DNA from: Mnemiopsis leidyi | Taxonomy: Eukaryota; Ctenophora; Tentaculata; Lobata; Bolinopsidae | NCBI GenBank assembly: GCA_000226015.1 | Contig: JH154850.1 | Location: 115,142-179,141, forward strand | Length of the DNA: 64,000 nucleotides | Reading direction: 5' to 3' | In this document: piece after piece, positions 46,201 through 57,500 of the stretch | Position numbering within the stretch: the first letter of the stretch is position 1 | How the letters are laid out: each line of letters opens with the position of its first letter | Program-made: the position numbers and the translations under genes | Notes under the pieces: generated by a model | Told to the model about the DNA's origin: nothing | The model's database searches: none | Seen by the model: only the letters and a program-made list of their open reading frames with translations

Positions 46201-49200
46201 TGGACTCAAGTCTAAATTGATGCCCACTGATGTTGTTTATGATTTGATTTGAAACTTTCATCAAACAATACAGAATTACACTGGGAAATCAATAAACAAA
46301 ATGCAGACAAATCATGTTTAGGCTGCTAAAGTGCTCAAAATTGAAAATGGCGGCAGAATTGCATAGGATTAAACTGTACTATAAGATTGGGGTGGCCAGC
46401 AACAGCTACATTAGAACAAAGATGTTCAGGACTCTTACTCTGGTCCCAATAAGATTATGAATTGCTAATGCATTTGCATCTTTCAAATCACCGAAAATAT
46501 AATTTGATATGTCACATTAATAGGTAATGTAGTTTAATGCTGTATTTTCCTTTTATCTAAAATTGGCTTACCGGGTTTTTACTGAATTCTATATAAAGAG
46601 GTTTTGTTAACTTACGGTCCTTGCAAAAATTCTTGCTCTCAGAATTGTCGAGTCCAATAAAGTTGGTGCCCTCTGGTTTTACAATCGTGTGAACGAGTGT
46701 ACCGTTAACTCGGACTGCTATCTGAAAATATAATAAGTGATCAGGAAAAATGGGCCCTGTACAAATAACGATAACATTTAACCATAATCTCTCCTAGCTA
46801 ATGCTTATACCCACGTCCTTCAGCTTGATTACTTACACAAAATATTCACGAGCACATGTGTAATCAATGTGAGTTTTACTGCTTGATTTTCATACCCTAG
46901 TATACTTATCATTGACTAAGTGAGATGTCGGTTAACCTGTCAGATAAATCATGTCATCCATCATCAAGACCCTTAATATAGTTACCTGAGTCAAATCAAT
47001 TCCATCACTCCCCCCAGTTCTCAATGTCACACATCTGTAGTACCCGATATCAACATCACTGAACAGAATGCATGTCACATCTTGGTTGATAACGTTAAAG
47101 TTCGCTTCGCACTGTTTCTCAACGGTTTCCCCCTTAGTTCCACTTATTTTAGCGTATTGAGCATCTGTTGTTCTTGCATTGGCATTACTCCATATTGAAT
47201 AAGTGATTCGGTACTGGTAGGCTGAAACTATTTTAAAATATCTATTTAGTTGGTCGAAAACTGGTAACGTCAGAATACATATTCATTAAATATCATCATT
47301 ATGTGATATGTCACCGCGTGGTTGTATTGTAAGAACTTCCGTAGATATTAAGATCAGACAGAAAATTTGTTGTTGAGTCAGGTGATGAAGACTTTATAAG
47401 TGTGATGTAAAAGTTATGCAAGATTCACAACAGGAAAATTAATTGTAAGTCACAATAGAAAACAAAAGTTTTACATGTCTACACCAACTCACCAGTCCGT
47501 GTAAACTCAATAGCACTGGCAGACAAATCAGAAATCTTCTGGGTCCCCTGCCACGTCCCCCACAACACCCCCTCAATCCTCACTTCCATCTTGACAAAGG
47601 TCCAGGCGTCTGTCCCGCTGTTCCGTATCCGCACCCCCATCACCTCCCAGATATCTGTCCCGTCTGTAACCGTACAGGATCCAACACTCCCCTTGTTCCT
47701 GCTTCCCTGACACTCATGTTCTCCTGACTCCTTGGTGTTTCCCAGTAAGGTGTAAAAGTAGCCGGTGGCACCTCCAGCACTGTTACTTGTGGCTGCTGTT
47801 TCGTGTGTAAACACGTACTCAATAGCTTCCACTCCTGTTTGGTGTAAGTCAGGTGGTTTGTGTTGTGCAGTTGTGGGCCTGTGTTCTTCTTTTTGGGAAT
47901 AAGTCGCATGAGAAATAAGTTGAGCTCAGGCATTGTTTATTTTCTATACATATGTTGTTAAATTGAAAAAAGTAAATTTGATAATAGTACCTGTATTTAT
48001 CAGCAGGATATAAACCAAGGCACAGCAGATTGCCGATACTTTTCTTTGATTCATAAAATACCTCAAAAATATTTGAGAAGATCAGCTTAATGATTGAAAT
48101 TATTGCAATACAAAAGATTATGAATCAATCTCCTATCCCAAAATCTCGTAAATTAAACATTTTTACTTCTCATTAATGCAATTTTTCTCCATCTTGAACT
48201 AACAATTTCAGAGTCAGTTCTGGTAGTAGGAGGGGAGCACAACGATGAACCAGTAACTTATCACATAGCCAATCAAAACCAGGTATACACACGACTTTCT
48301 ACATAAGTTAGCGCAAGCAATAGGTACATCAAATCAAACAAAGCTCAAAACAAACAAGGCTCTAAACGAAAAAAGCTCAAAACAAACAAAGCTCTAAACG
48401 AACGAAACTCAAAACAAACGTCTGAGAATATTGCATTTAGGTCTGGTTATACAATCTCAGTGTGGTCGGTTCATTCCTTTGATCATGACATGAAGTCACC
48501 ATCATAAAATATTTTGGGGAATTTTGTCTCATTCACACTGGAATTTGGATCCGATTATTCTTGAATTATTGTCGTTAGCCGTTGTACTACTGTCGCTCAC
48601 GGTGTGCTTATAGCCTGACAATTTATGAATGACATCATTTTAAAAATGATTTTCGCTGTATGATTTCAGGGTTTTGAAGCTATCCAAATCAAATTTAACT
48701 TACAACTCAAAAACTTTTCAGCCTGATGAAGCCCCCGAAGAACTCCCCCCAGAAGAAGAAGTCCAAACAACGGACAACATCCAGTTTGAAGAACAACTCC
48801 CAGAACCAGCTGAAAACACCGACCACAACCCCATCTACTACACCCAGACGTTCTGTCGGGAGTGCAATAAGATCTTCCCCTCTCCGGATAACCTCCGGGA
48901 TCACAACCTCTCCAAACACCGGGGGCTCTACACGTGTGGGGTGTGCCTGAAAGGCTTCAAATCTTCGTACTGTCTGAAGAACCACACTGCCACGCACAAA
49001 CCCAAACAGTTTGCGTGTTGCTACTGTGACAAGACGTTCACACGGGGTGGAAGTCTGAAGGATCACATCTTGAAGTTCCACCAAAAGGACGGGAAATGTC
49101 CGAATTGCGGGAAATCGAAGGGGGTTGATCACGTGTGTTACAAGTGTAAGGACTGCAAAGCTACCTTTAAAAACGTGGAAACTTTCGAGGAACACAGCTG

Positions 49201-50697
49201 TCAGCAAACAAAGATTTTTGTGTGTCCGTATTGTGGGGAGAGCTTTACGAGAAATCAGGGACTTTTAAACCACATGTTGAACCAGGAGAACAAGCGGAAG
49301 TTCAACTGCGTCGTCTGTAAAGATCGCTTCAACACACAAGGTTGGTTATTGGTTAAGAAGGTAGAATTTCAAAACCTCAGTTTACGTTGAGAAGTTAGAT
49401 ATTTATTCAACAGTCAGTGTACGTTAAGAAAGAAGTCAAACCAAGTTACATAGGGTGACAGAAATAAGAGCAATAACGAGCTGGTTCAATTAGGGTCCCG
49501 GCTTAGCTTTCAATTTTGTAAGATAGTTATGAAAAGTTTGCCATATATCATCAAAAATCAGCTACCGTTAACGTTATAATATTTTTCTGCCGTAACAGGT
49601 GCCTTTTTGTTGGTCAATGACCGTACATATAATTGTCATATCGAGTTATTATTGCATCAAGCTTGGCTTTAGGACACGTGCAACAGTCATCTTTACGCAA
49701 AATACAATTACATTCGGGCTTTTTTTCAGAAAATTACATAATATTAGTAATCTGATCGACCTCCATTTTAATAATGTCGTTATAATAAGCTATGAAAATG
49801 ATATGCTAAAACCATTAACAGACTAAATCGAAACATCATCAATTCCTCAAATTACTTGCAGCACAGCTGCGGCGACACGAACGAGTACACGCACCTGACC
49901 AATGGTTTAAGTGTCTCATCTGCGGCAAAAAGTACGCGACAGCCAGTGGCTTTAGGTCCCACAACATTAAAAAACACAAAGGACATAAACCCGTGAGTTG
50001 CTAATAATAATAAGCTTTGAAATGCTTCAAACCGCACTGAATAATTTTAGACTAACGATAGAAGACTTGACTGTCAATTTATCAAAGTTAAGTTAACGTC
50101 TCTGCTCTTCATCTCGTAATTTTCTGACAGCCTACTGGTGCTGGCATCGATGGTAGATCAATAAATTGTCCCAATTTTCAGCACAGCATGAAACCACGAG
50201 AGAGGCTAAATCAGAGGAGTTTACGAAAGAGTCGTCCCCACAGAAAATACCGAGATGATTCAGCTCAAACTAACCCTCCCTCACACCACACCGCATCTTG
50301 TCAGACCCAGCACCCTTCACCTCGACAGGAGGACACTTCTCACTTTTCTCAGTCAATTCCGGACAATACGGACTGCCCCGGATTATCAGAATCTAAAAAT
50401 CCGGATTTCCCCACATCCGTGTCAAGAACTGAGATCGTCCCCACATCAATAGTAAAACACAGACAAAAGGTCTACTCAAGATCTAGATCTGCAAGAAAAC
50501 AAGACAATATGCGGTCTCCGGGGTCCGAGAGAGACATGGACTTTCCCTCGTCTCCAATCAGAGACGGGAGCTATGTTGAGACTAGCGTCTCGACGTCAGG
50601 TTCCATGTCTCCGTTAGGTGAAGCGACTTATCAGGTTCCGGACTTGATGAATTGTGCTGATGACATCATAATAAGTAGTGATCCAGGGTTCGATTGA
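43274..50697 (+). CDS. C2H2 zinc-finger protein, host of nested genes
   Basis: Six exons join in exact phase: 43274-43312, 43871-43991, 48212-48282, 48722-49340, 49862-49992 and 50182-50697, giving 498 residues. The N-terminal 115 residues are acidic and Gln/Thr-rich, resembling activation domains. Six or seven zinc fingers follow, including CRECNKIF...HNLSKH, CGVCLKGF...HTATH, CCYCDKTF...HILKFH, CVVCKDRFNTQ...HERVH (completed only across an intron) and CLICGKKY...HNIKKH. Two fingers are irregular (CKDCKATF and CPYCGESF, with altered last His). The C-terminal 170 residues are Ser/Pro/Arg-rich. It is probably a nuclear DNA-binding regulator; no orthologue is assigned. The 4.2-kb second intron contains two complete genes. 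AATAAA lies at 50842-50847. Confidence 0.82.
44410..48054 (-). CDS. Secreted multidomain beta-sandwich protein (lectin-like), nested
   Basis: Five exons join in exact phase: 48054-47991, 47888-47493, 47227-46986, 46721-46616 and 44855-44410, giving 417 residues. Exon 1 is a signal peptide (core ICCALVYILLI). Exon 2 encodes a PLAT-like sandwich (GTDIWEVMGVRIRNSGTDAW). Exon 3 has Cys-paired Ig-like features (TCILFSDVDIGYYRC). Exon 4 encodes TLVHTIVKPEGTNF. The last exon resembles jelly-roll carbohydrate-binding domains (DDILTLYLDGK ... WIWSQTQTMIVYC). I cannot name a family; a secreted glycan- or matrix-binding role is an inference. The exon 1/2 junction uses an acceptor CCAAAAAG chosen for phase. 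A donor-like AAAG|GTAAAT six bases before the stop allows a further exon. The gene lies wholly inside a zinc-finger-gene intron. Confidence 0.7.
45226..46194 (+). CDS. Inosine-uridine-preferring nucleoside hydrolase family protein, intronless
   Basis: An uninterrupted frame of 322 residues. The N-terminal calcium-binding signature is intact (KILVDTDPGTDDCHAL, residues 2-17, with DTDPGTDD), as are VTLVALGPLTNIAIA and the Asp in FADQLVSLIVIHPE that supplies a metal ligand in the family. The enzyme class splits ribonucleosides into base plus ribose in nucleoside salvage. Vertebrates lack it, but it is common in bacteria, protists and many invertebrates. The usual His in the active-site loop before ADQ is not obvious, so substrate preference is unclear. 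The gene lies in the 1.76-kb fourth intron of the lectin-like gene, which lies in turn in an intron of the zinc-finger gene. AATAAA lies at 46291-46296. Confidence 0.92.
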   Translation: MKILVDTDPGTDDCHALTHLLKLSNIVAITTVFGNTSQNKTALNACRILDMLGMNHIPVYNGAHCSLQTAYLHEAGAQTAVHGSDGMNDVPEIIPVNVFKNPEPDISAPDAIVKIVKSNPGEVTLVALGPLTNIAIATRLCPELPNLIKSIYIMGSCSKVGNVTPWAEFNFHCDPLAAHLTLRHFCNSCVVHLVPWEPCLEQENCLTMEQWDSIFLETEDSPAKSLIQGTAFTKWLSRRRKEGKSYVFADQLVSLIVIHPEAGIDSEHYDTANVVYDENEEKFGLAEYVGNREQGCTEHGLIVYKKFDTECLIKMYKNSMKS

Positions 50698-51523
50698 AAT
50701 TAGAGTCTTCTTTTGTGGTATGAGCTCAATTTAAGTTGAGCGAAAATGTTTTGCAATTTTAGGGTCAAATAGTTGCCAAGCCTTGATTGATTGTTTGTCT
50801 ATAACTTAGGGAAAACCTGTTAAATACTTGAGAGATTCGTGAATAAAGTATATGAAATTTGAGGATACCTTCAGAGCCTAATTAGAAAGTTCCACTGAAA
50901 CTAAAATATATGAAATTGAACCCGTTTTAAAAGTCAAAACTAACTCCAAAGCAAAATGTGCACACTGTAACTGTATAATCACGAAAAGCAGTTTAAGATT
51001 GATCGCACTGGCTACAGAGAAAGTGGAGTACCCGAATAAATAAACATCCTCAATCTTCGATTAAATGAAATGTAATCCATCAGCGATGACTCACTGATTT
51101 TATTATTACCTGGAATCGTACATAAACTTCATAAACTGGTCTCCAGTTTCAACCAACTATGTCCACAATCTATTACCGTATATCATAACATCATTACAAA
51201 AGCAACCGTGAGAGGCTCCTCGAATGACCGAACAAGAGGATTGCAATTTTATTGGAGAAATTAAATCACAGTTCTTATTCTTGATGTATTGACTTACTGT
51301 ATTGATGCAATTTTACTTTTCTCCTTTTTTCTCCTTATAATTAAAGTAATTGGATCAAGTTCAATTGTCTCCCTGTGGTTTAATAGTCATTCGTGAATCA
51401 GGCAATGTTACCGACTCAATGTTACCGACGTAAATATATTGCTCACTTTTACAACATCTTTTTTGATCATAGAAATATCAATTGTTGATAATTTATTATT
51501 TTCACTCCTCTAATTTATAGGCG
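50698..51523. other. Zinc-finger-gene 3' UTR and ATG7 upstream region
   Basis: It contains the polyadenylation signal at 50842-50847. No coding signal afterwards. It ends in a pyrimidine-rich acceptor (CTCCTCTAATTTATAG) three bases before the ATG7 start. Confidence 0.5.
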
Positions 51524-54500
51524 ATGTCAACTCCAGTTCAGTATGTGCCCCTCATCAGTTCCATAGACCACACATTTTGGACCCAACTCAATGCTAAGAA
51601 GCTCGATGAACTTAAGTTGGATGAGCGACCTCTGCCTCTCAACGCTTTTTACACTAATGGTAAATCTCTGCCCTTCAAGTACCACTATTACTAAACTTTA
51701 ACTACCTATAAATTGTGGAATTTAGATCCCACTGAGAATGCAGCATGTCTCTAAGACTAAAAATTTCTTGTTGACATATAAAAACATCTAATCCTATTCA
51801 AATCATACAGATGATATTTAACACAAGTATCATACCATTTCTTGATTACTTAATTCCCAGATTGCAAGCCAGGATTGCCAGCACACTTGACGCTATCTTA
51901 CGACAGTTTCACGAACAAGCCAGTAGACCGCGGTACCCCGTACACCGGAACTATACTCAACACCAACACTGTCGAGGAGTTTAAAGCTAAGGACTTCAGT
52001 GGGATTCTCAAATCTGCTGGTGAGAAGGTACGACATGAATCATTTCCCTCGTGTATCTTTAGTCGTTATGATCATGTCCCGCCTTATTGGTAGTGTAGCT
52101 CCTAATCCTCAGTTTTAATATTCTTATTTATTTTATAGTCAGGATTTATTTATACGACAAACTTAACAATGATGTTACAGACGAACCAGACCAAAATTCT
52201 TCAGATATGGTCTACTTTCCATGACGGAAGTGCGCTGACAACCCCAACTTTATTGAACCAGTTTTACTGCGTCTGCTTTGCGGACCTTAAGAAGTACAAG
52301 TACAGCTACTGGTTTTGCTACCCAGCTTTTGTCACCTCAACAGCTGACATTGTTACCAGAGCCACTTTAGGGGAGAGCTTCTCTACCGAGCAAAAAGAAA
52401 AGATACGTTCTCTTGGAACTTTAGGTGAGATTCCCTTCGACTTGACTTAACATTTGGAATGGATGAAGGAAGAATTATACAATTTATGAAACAAACAATT
52501 TAGAAAAGCCTAAAATTAAAAAGATCCGTGAAAATAGGCAGAGTTATAGGGGTATATCGCTCGTTTTTTGGACTTGTTGAAGGTACAAATTGCGCACACG
52601 TGTTTTACATGCACGCGCGATTGTAGATTTTGGTTTCAGTCGGTGAATTTCACTGTCGTCTTCTATCTTGTTTATTGCTCTTATCTAAATTCTTATTTAA
52701 AGTAGAATTAAAATACTTTTCAAGTTAACAAGACTTCCAGAATCGACTTGAAAATTATCAAATGCAATAGAGCTGCAAACTTTCCCGTGACTACGGATGG
52801 AGGCAATATTCATAAATTTATATGTTTATATACGGTAATAACACTATTGGTAGTGCAATTACCATATTAATACCACGAGCTTGCGAGTGGTATTAATGCA
52901 ATAAATTCACGAGCTTGCGAGTGGATTTATTGAAGTAATTTCACGAGCTTGCGAGTGGAATTACGTATGGTAATTGTAATACCAATAGTGGTATTACTGT
53001 ATTATTCAACTGCGTTGTAAATAACAGCTGGGGTAAAATGAAAAATTTCAAGTTAATATCTCAAGCTCTCAAGAATTGAAAGAGGAAAGTAAAGACGAAA
53101 TCAAGCATTTACTAGNNNNNNNNNNAGTAGAGTTTACTTAACATTTTTTGTCACCCCTTCGAACCCTTTTGTCAACGAAAAAGGTGGGCGAATTACATTG
53201 AGAATTACCTATATTGGGACTCTAGGGCCTTAATAGACCTAAAAATGCAGAAATTTTCACAGAAAATTGGCCTGAATGTGATTTGACTTAATGTAATCTT
53301 CTCAATATCAACCAAATGGACCTAGATACACATTGAAACAACATCGGAATTTAATTTTGGCCCGCTCTGCACTTAACTTAACGGTCCAAAGCAGAAAAAA
53401 ATTGGTAAGAATCGCGTTTTAAGGTCGATTTCGGGATATGAATTAGTAATACCACTGGAGTGTAATTACTATAATGGTATTACTTAAGTAATACCACTCC
53501 AGTGGTATTACTACGGTGTAATTACTATATTAATTTTACTCAAAAATTAGCAAAGTAATACAACTGAAGTTGAATAATATATTTAATATTACGACAAAAT
53601 CGTTTCAGGAGCAGCCTTTTTGGACAGAGAGTTTAACGTCATAGACGATCGCGAGAAAATACTGGGTCAAATGGTAAGCTGATCTTTTTGTTAACTGATA
53701 GAAACTTTGTGAGAACATATCACAAAAGATTATAAGCTCAACAGCGATAGGGGTTAGTTAGTAACGACAACAATAAAAAATAAGAGTTGTCACGATGACG
53801 CTTTTAACTATTACTGTTACCTCTTGAGCTCTAGGTCAGGAAACAGAAACGGATATTGTCTTTAAAGCAATAGTGGGAGTTTAATTGTAGGAAACGCAGT
53901 TGTGATAATACATAACAAGATCAAACTAAAAACCGATTAGTTAGGATTCAAGATTCGTGAAAAAAAAACAAGACATGAGGGGAAGAAAACACGTACAAGG
54001 TTATTTATCGTCTTGACTGCTTCAACAAGCACACAAGAGGCAAGGAAGGCACGCCTGATCAACGTCTTGCTTGTAAAGATAAACAAAGCCGGCTATTGTC
54101 TCCGTCTTGACATAAGGAAATGGCATACGCGTGGTGCGTGGTCTATATTCAACAGTATGGTGTTTGGAAAAAACAAATATTCATCCATCTGGTGATTCCG
54201 TCACTGATCGTCACTCTAAACACAAGATTGTCTGCAACGTATGTGCTCCTTTGACTAAATCATTTGTTAACATGCTAGACTGGGAACTAGGGTAGGGAGG
54301 AACTCTCTCCCATATAGACATTTGTCTAGTCATCTGGACTCTGTGGATCTATCTTTAAAAAAGTCTCGTCCACAAAACGCGAAACGTTTTCTCTAAAATA
54401 GGATTAAAATACCATATTCGTTTGACAGGCGATAAGTTTAAAAATGATACGTAAGTGCTGCAATATTCATGGCGGCAATAATGGAAAAAGTGTCTTTGGG

Positions 54501-57500
54501 TAATTTATCCAATGATATACATAATATGCAAAATTAATTGCACAATCTTATGATATAATGATATGTGTCAGGCAACCGCTGAATTTCCCGTATAATGACG
54601 TCGCTAATTATTGACATTGTTATTGCAATTCGCGAATAATGGAAAAAGTGTCTTTGGGTAATTTATCCAATGATATACATAATATGCAAAATTAATTGCA
54701 CAATCTTATGATATAATGATATGTGTCAGGCAACCGCTGAATTTCCCGTATAATGACGTCGCTAATTATTGACATTGTTATTGCAATTCGCGAAATGAGA
54801 AATCAAAATCTGCAACAGGAAGCTCACATTTCGCACACCACCGTCGGGCGTAATTTTTGTCCATTTTTAATTTTCTGCGTGTGTAAATACAGACGTGCAA
54901 ATGTTTATGCAGTCGTTCGATGCATGACTTAAAACTCTACGCCAAAAGTTTGAACACAATTGCGGGTTCTTTTCATTGTACTTTGTTTTTAATATCTTGA
55001 GTCTGTATGACGTCGCCATTTTGATATTGTATGTGCTACCTTTATTTATACTTCGTTGTGTTGAATAAGGTTTTGTCTATTAAAATTTTTCTGCTGTTAT
55101 TAAAATCGTGTTACATTCATCTCTTAATCTGACAATCGAGAAATAACTGAATAAAATTAAGTTTAAAGAATTTTGATCGTATCTCTTATTTGATCGTACA
55201 TCTAATCGAGGCAGTTATTATTTTTTTTCCGAGTCTTCCCGCCATTGCTTGAAGAAAATCAGCCTCCCGTCACGAGTGACGAGAGAGCGCCCTGTCTCAT
55301 AGTTGACGTAGCACTGAATACCGGTTGGTACCTGAAAGTTATCTAAGCATTGCATAAGGTGAAGTTCGTTTAGCTGCCGGAGGCAGTTAAAACCTATGAT
55401 TGTTACGTAAACATGATGATTTTGTTTGATAAAGGAGCTTCGCACGGACGTACGGACACATTTTTAGCTAATATTCCACAATATCTCGATTTGCGCTGTC
55501 GATCGCCAACCCTTGTTTTGTGCTTTTTGTGCACGTGCACAAAATGTATCAAAACAATCTTGCCATTTGGACACTTCGGGCCCAAATGGCAAGATAGGAT
55601 AAAAACGCGTTATTTTCAGGAGTACGTGCTGATGAACGACCCGAGTACCGATAGTGAACACCCGGGCTGGCCTTTACGTAACCTCCTGGCTCTTGCCTCA
55701 TTTCATCTGTAAGTGTTTCTTCCGTTTTTGTTCTTACATAATACATAACGTGTATAGATGGTTTATTGTTCGTAAACAAGTGTTGGAGAACAATATATCC
55801 ACCTTTGTTCTGGGGTGAATTATAGGTTTACCCTGATAAACTTTTTGTAAATATACGAGAGGTACTGGTCAAACAAAGGAGCTCGACATTTTTATCTTAA
55901 AAGAATGCACCAAGCTGATGAAAACATTAGGGGTGAGGTCTTTTACATTGTTTTTGCAGCCGCAAATTCTCAAGATCACGTTTTTCAAAACCAAACAGAG
56001 GAGCTTTCTTACCTACTCGGGCGATGTGAAACTTCAGCAAAGATTATAACACTCACGACGTATATAAAATAAAGTGTCTTTATTTGATGAAATCTTACCT
56101 TTAATTTTTTAACCGAAATTTAACAGCCGAGGCAAAGAAGCATTGGAAATGGTTCATGGTTTAAAGTGTCGGTCGTGAGAGGGGGTAGTACAAGCCCTGC
56201 TTTTTGGGCACGGCTTGGTATAAGTGCGATTTCCCCTATCTTGGGTCCTGATCATCGTGGAGACTTGATTTTTAGTTTATATTGAGCAGAGTACAAAGCG
56301 AAAATGCATTTTCACACTGAACTTATAAAGCAAAAAAATAATTTTTGGCTATGCACATGGGTATAATTTAGTACTACTCTCAAAAACACGTTGACTTCTG
56401 ACTTCTAGAGTCTAGAAATAAGTGAAATGACGTATGCAACGCCCATTGTTTGGAAAGTTAGTTAGAGATAGACTATCCTTTCTAAATCTTGCGCAAGTTG
56501 GATGGATTACCACACACCTGGACTAATGCAATAAGTTTTTCGTTGTAATGTTGTATAATGTGAGGGAGTTTAACGCTGCCCTATATATCGAGCCCGTATA
56601 AACTATAAAGATATCCTAGTCTTCTCCTCCAAATTAGCTGATCCGTGTGCGTAGCCTTTTTGACTGACTAAGGCTATGTTTCTCAGCATGTTTTCCGTGC
56701 AAGTTTTTTTGGGGGTATTTGAATTTTGAAATGGCGGGCAAGAACAATGTCCAGCTTATGTGGCCGAATTTAACATGATGCGTTGAAAAAAGAGAGCAAC
56801 AACTTGAGTTGATCATAATCATACGATCAAAACGACAATGATTCCACCTTTGGAAGGTAGTGTTTACTTGGACTACTGTATGCGCGTTGAAAACTTATAA
56901 TTATATATTTTTCAGGGACGCAAAGAGAACGGTAAAAGTGATATGTCTAAGAGAAAACAAAGTGGCGGGTCTGCAGAGTGCTGATCACTCCCTCTACTTG
57001 CAGATAGAACTAGAACCTCTCTCAAAGACAGGTACGGACGTCTACGTATAACACTATAACATTTTACTGAAATGTTTGGGTGGTGGCTGGCAAGTTTGCC
57101 CCAAATGATAAAGGCTTTGGCGTACAGATGGGTTGAACTAGTGTCCTGGGATGAATCTGGGTTTCGCACTCTAAACATTTTAGGCGCATCCTGATTGCCA
57201 ATGCCCCCATTGCTAAAAGTGTAAGATTTGGTCAGTATTTCAAATCATGATTTTGAGAACCATAATTCAAATCATGATTTTAGTCTATTAATTGAAAAAG
57301 TAAAAGACTAATATGAATATGTGTCAAAATTTATAAAACGGTTGAACAATAAAACAATATACGAGGGATAACTGATTTTGCTTTCTGATAATATAAAGAG
57401 CAATTAATTCCCCATATTATAGTCGTCTGGTAATCCGGCATTGTGTGGAGTTTGTTAATAAAGTTCGCTTATTAAGTAGCCCCGCGCTTGTGACAAACGA

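Noticed and set aside
48707-49207. 166-codon minus-strand frame
   Set aside because: A shadow of the zinc-finger exon on the other strand.
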